In this document: positions 56,788 to 64,000 of the stretch, piece by piece
Numbering within the stretch: position 1 is the first letter of the stretch
How the letters are laid out: every line of letters begins with the position of its first letter
From: Zoroaster sp. YZ-2022
Taxonomy: Eukaryota > Echinodermata > Asteroidea > Forcipulatida > Zoroasteridae
DNA length: 64,000 nucleotides
Direction: 5' to 3'
NCBI GenBank assembly: GCA_029582265.1
Contig: CM055827.1
Span: 3,891,423-3,955,422 of the forward strand
The notes under the pieces: generated by a model
Database searches by the model: none
What the model saw: the letters and a program-made list of their open reading frames with translations, nothing else
Told to the model about the DNA's origin: nothing
Program-made: the position numbers and the translations under genes

Positions 56788-57301
56788 TTAAAGAGGGGCT
56801 CTAAGGTCAAATTTAGTTTTGTGATTTTCCAATAACTAGAGTCCTTATTAAAGTGTGAAAAAATTACAAAAAAAAATAGCCTCTAACCTCTAACAAGTGA
56901 TGTAAAATGTCATTTTATTTGATAACCTTCCTGTGAAATTTGTTAACATCCAAAGACAACAGTGACGTCACATTTCAAATAAATGGATCTCTACATTTTT
57001 GTACGGTGAATTTGCAGTTCATTCCTGAATCTCCACAATATTTGATCAAATCGGCGTTAAAATTGACTTTTTGACAAACAAAAAATTCCTGTATGAAATG
57101 TTACAGACTCATTTACTGTAAGAAAATAGTGACGTCATGTTTCAAATATCGCTCTGAAAGGGCATCAAATAAAATGATATGTTACACCACTTTAAAGTGA
57201 AGTTAGAGACTTGTAATTTTTTTCACACTTTAATAAGGACTCTATCTATTGGAAAATGAGTGCATCACAAAACTGAATTTGACCTTAGAGTGCCTCTTTA
57301 A
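56788..57301. mobile_element. TTAA MITE with about 100-bp inverted ends
   Basis: TTAAAGAGGGGCTCTAAGGT at the left and ACCTTAGAGTGCCTCTTTAA at the right, TTAA on each side. The pairing continues through TAGAGTCCTTATTAAAGTGT/ACACTTTAATAAGGACTCTA. The interior has AGTGACGTCA twice. Confidence 0.85.
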
Positions 57302-57354
57302 GATCAAAAAGTGTATTTTTTTTTTGGGGGGGGGGGTGGTATCACAGACTGCAT

Positions 57355-57690
57355 CCATCTTCGTCAGATCATGGTCAGATTCCCTACACACAAAAGATTA
57401 CCAAAATAAATTTTTTGTTTGGCCAACAGGGAAATACGTGATAAATGTATACGCAGGGACCATATTCTCCATATACATGTACAAAGTATGGTGGCTAAGA
57501 GAGGCCTCACAAATCGGGCAAACGTTCATACCCCTATGTGAAAAATTTGTTTAAAACACAGCACGGCAGAATTCGAATGGATCCAGCAATTTTGGCTGCA
57601 ATTGGACATCGTTTCATAGCAAACAAGAAAGAGAATTAAAAATGCTGATTTGCGGGTCTGAGGCGACACGCACAGAGACAAGAAACTGGA
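57355..57690 (+). repeat. Dispersed repeat, GTCTCCGGTTTCTGG family, copy 4
   Basis: GGGAAATACGTGATAAATG, GTATGGTGGCTAAGAGAGG, GGCAAACGTTCATACCCC, GAATGGATCCAGCAATTTTG. TACATGTA at 57474-57481 interrupts CATATACAAAG of the copy at 23841. Confidence 0.78.
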
Positions 57691-58224
57691 GACATTTTAT
57701 TTTTTTGGCCTTCACAGGTTTCATTAGTTTCATTACCAGATAATAATCCCACAGTTTTGTAATACAAACATGTACATGTAGGCCTACAATGTACACGTTT
57801 GTAGTAGGCCTTTACAGTAAATTCTTCATAAGCTCAGCCTCAACTGTCAGTATGCTATTGTGATTCTCACTTCAACATCAGCAGGGTTTAAAAGACCAGC
57901 CATCATGGGAACTCAATTAGTATTGAGCTTGCCAACGTAGCACCACAGGTCGCGCACTAATTTACCATTTAATGAAATTGGATATGACATGTCCGACGGG
58001 CACGTGTTTACCAAAACAGAGCTGAACATACACGTGCAGGTAAATGATATCTTCAATGTGTGTAACGTAAATATGTGATTTAAAGGGATTGTGCACCATT
58101 GGTAAAATGTCTGTAAATACAGCCATACTTTCCGAGAATCAAGAGATGGATATGTTTCAACAGTAGTCGACTTAGGGGACAAAAATTAAAAAATAATGAT
58201 GTGTGTTAGATATTCAAAGCAGGG
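57691..58224. other. No exon recognised
   Basis: GGTAAAATGTCTGTAAATAC (58100) recurs at 59215, a short dispersed word. No gene seen. Confidence 0.4.
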
Positions 58225-58440
58225 GTTTGATTTGTCAGGATTTTTCTGGATTTACAGATTTTTACAAATCGCAAATGTTGTTGATCCTCCGGATTTTAAA
58301 GGTTTAAGCAATAAAGGAAAGCAAAGCAAACGTTCAGAACTATAGATTTCATCCCAGCGCTGTTCACAACAGCAGCCCCAATACCCCTCGCAAAATTTAT
58401 GTGGATTTTTTCAAAACTGCCCAATCACACCCCTGACAAA
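58225..58440. mobile_element. hAT-like small element, CAGGGGTTTGATT ends
   Basis: CAGGGGTTTGATTTGTCAGG to CCAATCACACCCCTGA with inverted ends; interior as at 55600-55800. Flanking 8-bp duplication not clear. Confidence 0.6.
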
Positions 58441-58542
58441 GCTTATACCTGAAATTAACATAAAGAATGTTACTCTAGTTGATAAAGTACCTTTAACTTT
58501 TTCACTCATTTAAGTCTCGATAAAATTAAATGTGTTCTTCAG

Positions 58543-58623
58543 ATTCCTGGAAAAACTCATCTCTAGCGATTCCGTCTGACATGCCGACCTTTTCAGCATT
58601 AAAACAAAATGAAATAAAATTGA
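58543..58623 (+). CDS. Weak candidate exon of the RING-finger gene
   Basis: Acceptor TGTGTTCTTCAG and a weak donor A|GTGAAA bound 81 bp, phase 1 at both ends, giving SWKNSSLAIPSDMPTFSALK then QNEIKL. Length and phase fit the upstream exons. The donor is poor and no homology is recognised, so this may be chance. Confidence 0.25.
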
Positions 58624-59284
58624 GTGAAAATATACATGTAATGTCCTGTGCCATTACTGACAGTCTGCGCTGTACACTGAATAAAAAAAAGAGTGATCCA
58701 GGGTCATTCCATGTCAAATCACACACTTTCCGAGGTCAACCTCACAGATTATTTGTTTTTTTTACTTTCTAGGTTTGTTTGGTTGTATGACAAAAACTCC
58801 AAAACTGAAATTTGAGCGTTTTTGGTCATGTGGTTTGTGAGCTACAGGTCGTTGAACTTTTTACCTTCTGTTTGACCTCTACAACTTTGGAAATTTGTAA
58901 CTCCAGTTAAGAATATCGTAAGAAAGTGATTTTTAAGTTAAATGAAAACTCTTATTATCACAAATTATCCAATTTGGATATTTTTTTTTAAAATAAAGAA
59001 GTGGTCAAGCAAAGTGTACCTTGACCTTTGACCCAGCACGGGCCGCAAAATTAAAATTCATGAAACAAAATTTAATCCTCAATCAAAAATGATAGCAAGC
59101 TTTTCTGTCAAATTCCGTGCGACATGATTTTGAACACTTTTGAAACAAGCCCGGATAGCGTGCATACATGTATAGAAACCAACATGTGAAAGTACATGTA
59201 CACGTATACACATTGGTAAAATGTCTGTAAATGATGTATCCATACATGTACTTTCTAAGAATCAAGAGATAGAGTGCGTACACT
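58624..59284. other. No exon recognised
   Basis: AT-rich; nothing supported. Confidence 0.4.
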
Positions 59285-60440
59285 GTAGAAACTGTCAAAG
59301 TTTCAGTGATAATGCATTCACATTTGTTTGTACATGTGTAGAAACTGTCAAAGTTTCAGTGATAATGCATTCACATTTGTTTGTACATGTATGTACAGTG
59401 TACATGTGTAGAAACTGTCAAAGTTTCAGTGATAATGCATTCACATTTGTTTGTCCATGTACAGTATGTACATGTGTAGAAACTGTCAAAGTTTCAGTGA
59501 TAATGTATTCATGTTTGTTTGTCCATGTATGTACATGTGTAGAAACTGTCAAAGTTTCAGTGATAATGTATTCATGTTTGTTTGTCCATGTACGTACATG
59601 TACATGTGTAGAAACTGTCAAAGTTTCAGTGATAATGCATTCACATTTGTTTGTACATGTATGTACATGTGTAGAAACTGTCAAAGTTTCAGTGATAATG
59701 TATTCACGTTTGTTTGTCCATGTATGTACATGTGTAGAAACTGTCAAAGTTTCAGTGATAATGTATTCACGTTTGTTTGTCCATGTATGTACATGTGTAG
59801 AAACTGTCAAAGTTTCAGTGATAATGCATTCACATTTGTTTGTACATGTATGTACATGTGTAGAAACTGTCAAAGTTTCAGTGATAATGTATTCACGTTT
59901 GTTTGTCCATGTATGTACATGTGTAGAAACTGTCAAAGTTTCAGTGATAATGTATTCATGTTTGTTTGTCCATGTATGTACATGTGTAGAAACTGTCAAA
60001 GTTTCAGTGATATAAAACTGATAATGTATTCATGTTTGTTTGTCCATGTATGTACATGTGTAGAAACTGTCAAATTTTCAGTGACAATGTATTCACATTT
60101 GTTTGTCCATGTATGTACATGTGTAGAAACTGTCAAAGTTTCAGTGATAATGTATTCATGTTTGTTTGTCCATGTATGTACATGTGTAGAAACTGTCAAA
60201 GTTTCAGTGATATAAAACTGATAATGTATTCATGTTTGTTTGTCCATGTATGTACATGTGTAGAAACTGTCAAAGTTTCAGTGATAATGTATTCACGTTT
60301 GTTTGTCCATGTATTGTAGAAACTGTCAAAGTTTCAGTGATAATGTATTCATGTTTGTTTGTCCATGTATGTACATGTGTAGAAACTGTCAAAGTTTCAG
60401 TGATAATGTATTCATGTTTGTTTGTCCATGTATGTACATC
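59285..60440 (+). repeat. 63-bp minisatellite, 18 units
   Basis: Unit: GTAGAAACTGTCAAAGTTTC, AGTGATAATGTATTCACGTT, TGTTTGTCCATGTATGTACA, TGT. The 63-bp period keeps frames open on both strands (about 260 codons plus, 193 minus), an arithmetic effect. Unit starts at 59338, 59408, 59476, 59539, 59608, 59671 and 59734 give lengths 70, 68, 63, 69, 63, 63. The excesses are CAGTGTA, CAGTA and CATGTA. Two later units carry an 11-bp TATAAAACTGA insertion about 200 bp apart, showing duplication of a three-unit block. Confidence 0.93.
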
Positions 60441-60702
60441 TATTGTACAAAATAGATCATGGCTGTGACACATTTCAAATTAGGAATACATTTCAGGTTT
60501 TCTCAAAGATGACTTTATGTCAGACGGCATTGTTTCTCAGTATTTTTGGTATCATTACCAACTTCACATCAAGTAAGGTTTAGATTATCATGAAGTTAGG
60601 TTGTCATCTAACCTAACATGAAGTTAGGTTACCAAAGTTGTGCACTACATGTACACTGTACACATGTACCTTTAAACCTAGGGCTGACACTTAGCTATTT
60701 AC

Positions 60703-61182
60703 TAGGGCTGTGCGTTTTCGGATATTTTTGGAACCGGACACCCAATATCAAGAAACTTCAGATACCCGGATACCCGTTTTAATTTTCAATTTCAACAAAA
60801 CTTTTTTTATTAATAGCGCAACAAATGTGGACGTTCCCTGTAATAATATCCCCTGTGTTAACAGCTCATGGCACATACTCCCAGTGCGGACATAAAGCAT
60901 GCGCTAATCCAATAACTGCAAACAATAGGCAAACATTGTATCACACTGAATCGGTTACAGGAAACCGTCCGTAAAAATACTACAAAAGCGTTATCTGGTG
61001 TAATCTCTTGAATCTCTTCTTGACAAAATAAAATCTGTGACTCTTAGATTATTCAAGATGTCACAGATTTCTGTTTGCACTGCTCAAATGTTAAGTCCAA
61101 ATTTTAAAAAGTTGTTTACAGGTAATTGGAACCGAAAAATGGAACCGGGTAAAAAATGACAGTTTAGGTCAGCACAGCCTTA
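60703..61182. mobile_element. hAT-like element, CGGATACCCGG family, copy 3
   Basis: TAGGGCTGTGCGTTTTCGG to GCACAGCCTTA; flanks CTATTTAC and CTGTTTAC match 7 of 8. Longer interior than the copies at 23.1 and 24.9 kb. Confidence 0.85.
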
Positions 61183-61921
61183 CTGTTTACTAAATTTTGA
61201 AAATTTGACTCTTGATAATAAGACACAATAGGTTAAAATGAGAATTTTAAAAATCTGTCTGAGATGTTATCATTTATACCCCCCCCCCCCCCCCCTTATT
61301 CTCAGTCCATTTTGCCAGCAGGTTGACAGACCCACCAAAACCCGTCGTCTATCAGTTTTTTAAAGGCGGAATAACTGTGTAGAACATATCGAGGGCTTAA
61401 AATCAGAACTGGGTATGTCCACTTTTGCCTAAAATGTGTTATGGGGAGTTTCGGATTTTTCAGAAAGATTCAAACTTTTAAACTCATTTTTTTCCTTCAA
61501 AATGCCGATTTTGGACATAACCAGTTCTGGTTTTCAGCCATTACCATGTACCACGTACAGTGCAGATGCATTCCCACACAAAACCACGACACATCCCTAG
61601 CAAGTGCTTTTTACCTTTCAGAACCTTTCAAAGGATCAAACTATACAAGGGTTAAGGTAAAAATGAGTAAAATAATTTCCGAGCTGACTCGGGATGATTG
61701 ATACTTGCACCAAGTAAGCTTGTTAATTTTTTGCAGTTAGGTAGGATTAGTTTGTAGGGCTCCCCACCATGCCTTGCCAGGTGTCATTTCTCTAATTAGT
61801 TTAGTTCAATTGAGTTCATTCATGTATTCATGTATGTCACCTTTGCATAATATGTTTATATATATATATATACATGTATATAAAAAAATTCTTTTTCTCT
61901 TTTTTTCACTCTGGTCTGCAG
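61183..61921. other. No exon recognised
   Basis: C run at 61280-61295; CAGAACTGGGTATGTCC and GGACATAACCAGTTCTG (61405, 61513) are an inverted pair about 110 bp apart, perhaps a small foldback. Confidence 0.45.
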
Positions 61922-62004
61922 TGAACCATTTGATTGGCCTATCAGATGACCTCTTTAGTCATTTACTGATGTGGCTATTGTTCACAGTTGCTTTTATATA
62001 TTAA
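61922..62004 (+). CDS. Candidate terminal exon with a hydrophobic tail
   Basis: A very good acceptor (TTTTTCTCTTTTTTTCACTC, then TGGTCTGCAG) opens in phase 1 and reads NHLIGLSDDLFSHLLMWLLF then TVAFIY and TAA. An AATAAA-like signal follows within 10 bp. If joined to the RING exons it would give a short hydrophobic C-terminus, as in tail-anchored membrane proteins. Evidence is splice site plus phase only. Confidence 0.35.
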
Positions 62005-62009
62005 AAAAA

Positions 62010-62624
62010 AATAAAAAATCCGGTAACAACATGTACCAGTGGTGTACCTTCCCTTTTAATGTTGTATTTTATTGTGCATTCTGTGACACACACGAAAAAG
62101 ATGTTAAAGGCAGGTTTTTTTTAATTGACTGACAGTGACAAAAGAATGTGAAATTGGAAGTTGGTAATTCACATTCACCCGATCATTTTTTTTGGGGGAT
62201 AAATGAACTAGTGTTGAAACATGGAGGAATGTATGTCTGCCCCCCCCCCCCCCCCCCTCTGAGGCAGAAAACACTTGGGTTAGTTTTTGCTGCTTTGAGG
62301 GCTATCCACTCCATGCATGAGCTATTGAGGGGCACCTGCTTTAAGATCAGTGCTGATCGACAAGGGGCAATGATAGTGTGTCACGTTGAGGAATAGATAC
62401 ATGTACATGTAGTTTGCAAAATCGGTCGTGTTAACTGGCAATGTCTATACATTTTTTCTCTTATACAATGTACATGTATCTGTGCATTATGTATAATCAC
62501 TGTGTGTGGCATGCGGGTGTTTCCGTGCATCATTAGCCGGTGAAACACTTAGCTTAGAAATATTAGAACAGTTTGACCCAGCTCAAAGCCTAATTCAAGT
62601 TGCTTGTAAAGATGACATCTACAG
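62010..62624. other. No gene recognised
   Basis: C run at 62241-62257; an 82-codon frame around 62148-62396 has no known domain. Confidence 0.4.
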
Positions 62625-62872
62625 GCCTGTGATTACTCAGGATTTTTCCTGATTTCAGGATTTTTTACAAATCTCCCTGTGCCTCAAAATTTTCTTGAAA
62701 GAATAGAAGTAGCCACCAAGGAAAGAAAGAAGTAGCCTGCATTGTGTCCAAACCTCTAGTTTCTTGTTTGTGGGGATGTGGAGAGTCTGTAGATCCTCCA
62801 AAATTAAACATCCATGATGTTCAGGGGGCTTTGTCCTTTAGACCAAAGGGAGACCCAGGCCTGTTACCCATT

Positions 62873-63586
62873 TTAACTCTTTCGCTACCGCGAGCCGCTC
62901 ACAGTGGCTTGAAAAATGTCTGCTGCTGCCCGCAAGCCGCTGTCAGCGGCTCGATGTAAACATCATGTAAATCGGCCCTCTATATACATGTATCTCAGCT
63001 TCCATATTTTTATTACTTGAATAAACAATTATTCTGAGACTTGATTCACATTTACAATGTCCTCTGCTTCATTTTGATGTAATAATAATAATAATAATGT
63101 GTGGATTTACATAGCGCACGTATCCACCAACTAAGTGGTGCTCAAGGCGCATTATATTATTATCCCTGCTCATAAGGCTCATAAGGCTCATAAATCATTC
63201 CTGAAACCATCTCAGCTCCCTGGGGAGTATACAACTCAATTGCTGCCATTTCTAGCGCATATAGAGCAAACCAACTCTGCCTTCACAGGTACCCATTTAA
63301 CCCCTGGGTGGAGAGAAGCAATTATGATTAAGTGTCTTGCTCAAGGACACAAGTGTCACGGCCGTGATTCGAACCCACATTATGTTGCTAACACCAGAAC
63401 TTGAATCCGGCAAGCTAGACCGCTCGGCCACGACACCCCATGTACAGTATAACACATGGGTACATGACTGTGAAATACCTACATTGTAGTTACAACTATT
63501 TTATTCAAATGTTGTCTATGCGGTGTGTATGTGTGAAATTTAATTCGGTCACAGCATGCACACAAATTCGGTAGTGAAAGAGTTAA
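62873..63586. mobile_element. TTAA element, CTCTTTCGCTACCG family, carrying a SINE
   Basis: TTAACTCTTTCGCTACCG to CGGTAGTGAAAGAGTTAA, both ends TTAA. Words AGCCGCT/AGCGGCT near the left. It is inserted in the TCAGGATTTTTCCTGATT repeat and itself contains the SINE at 63080-63439. Confidence 0.82.
63080..63439 (-). mobile_element. tRNA-derived SINE nested in the TTAA element
   Basis: Same family as 45655-46026, with the tRNA-like head rearranged (GGGTTCGAATCACGG then GGATTCAAGTTCTGG) and a short AAGGCTCAT duplication. Confidence 0.82.
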
Positions 63587-63764
63587 AGGTTTTTTTACTT
63601 TTGTCAAATCACACCCTTGCATCTATCAGAAGCTACAGTGTACATGTACAATATCTATAATAACAAGTTCTTATAAAGAGCTTTTTCATAAAAGATCACG
63701 ACACTGTGATTAGCATCAAACCACTCATCGGATGGAAAATATAACATAGCATGTTATCGTGTGA

Positions 63765-64000
63765 GTAATAATAATAATAATAATAATAATGTAGACTTAT
63801 ATATCGCACGTGTCCACCAAACTGGTGCTCAAGGCACATTACATTATTACCCCTGCTTATCAGGCTCATAAATCATTCCTGAAACCATCTCAGCTCCCTG
63901 GGGAGTATACAGCTCAATTGCTGCCATTTCAGCGCATGTGGGCTAATCAAACACAATAACCAACTCTGCCTTCACAGGTACCCATTTACCCCTGGGTGGA
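63765..64000 (-). mobile_element. tRNA-derived SINE, cut by the window end
   Basis: (AAT)n tail, GCACGTGTCCACC, TGGTGCTCAAGGCAC, body up to CCCCTGGGTGGA at the last base. The tRNA-like head lies outside the window. Confidence 0.85.

Noticed and set aside
59285..60440. CRISPR-like array or a repetitive protein gene on either strand
   Set aside because: Units are 63 bp with no unique spacers, and frames are open on both strands because the period is divisible by three; it is a minisatellite in a eukaryotic intron.

Overview
The window reads as non-compact nuclear DNA of a marine invertebrate. An echinoderm or another deuterostome is my best guess; there is no ribosomal or mitochondrial marker to settle it. 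The evidence is very low coding density, spliced exons with GT/AG borders, dispersed L2/CR1-like LINE tails ending in (TTA)n, tRNA-derived SINEs, many short inverted-repeat transposons, a metazoan histone-type 3' stem-loop, and an extreme excess of the word TACATGTA. I see no bacterial, plasmid or viral gene order.

Layout. From 1 to about 40.7 kb I find no host gene, only layered repeats. These include L2-like LINE fragments, a Tc1-like transposase pseudogene (9332-10366) followed by a histone-type 3' processing signal, a 0.8 kb CATGTATGCGTACATG satellite (6.3-7.1 kb), many small elements flanked by TTAA, hAT-like elements with 8-bp target duplications, and a recent tandem duplication (26.0-30.6 kb). 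A 2.69 kb TA-flanked element (33.2-35.9 kb) splits an older LINE.

From 40.8 kb onward a plus-strand gene can be followed through four exons: a C3HC4 RING finger (40807-40962), a 45-bp exon (44009-44053), a proline-rich exon (46844-46987) and another proline-rich exon (53337-53498). All four are phase 1 at both ends and divisible by three, so they join in any order without a frameshift. Two weaker 3' candidates (58543-58623 and 61922-62004) follow the same phase; the last would give a short hydrophobic C-terminus. Introns are 2.8-6.3 kb and packed with the same repeats as the left half, plus a 105-bp minisatellite (41.0-41.9 kb) and a 63-bp minisatellite (59.3-60.4 kb).

The main observation is how TACATGTA arises. 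When repeat copies are compared, a plain TA in one copy often appears as TA-CATG-TA in another, and less often as TA-CAG-TA, TA-CAGTG-TA or TA-CATTG-TA. These are the scars expected when a Tc1/mariner transposon with CAGT...ACTG ends inserts at TA and leaves. In the 63-bp array three units are longer than the standard by exactly 7, 5 and 6 bp, and the extra bases are CAGTGTA, CAGTA and CATGTA. I infer that much of the (CATGTA)n background is accumulated excision footprints, and the window holds a Tc1-like transposase relic.

A second unusual system is a dispersed hairpin family (1.3, 12.6, 22.3, 29.3, 47.4 and 51 kb) that carries a histone-like GGYTCT-loop-AGARCC stem with compensatory changes. 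In its foldback copies it also has a hammerhead-like core (CTGANGA...stem...GAAAC).
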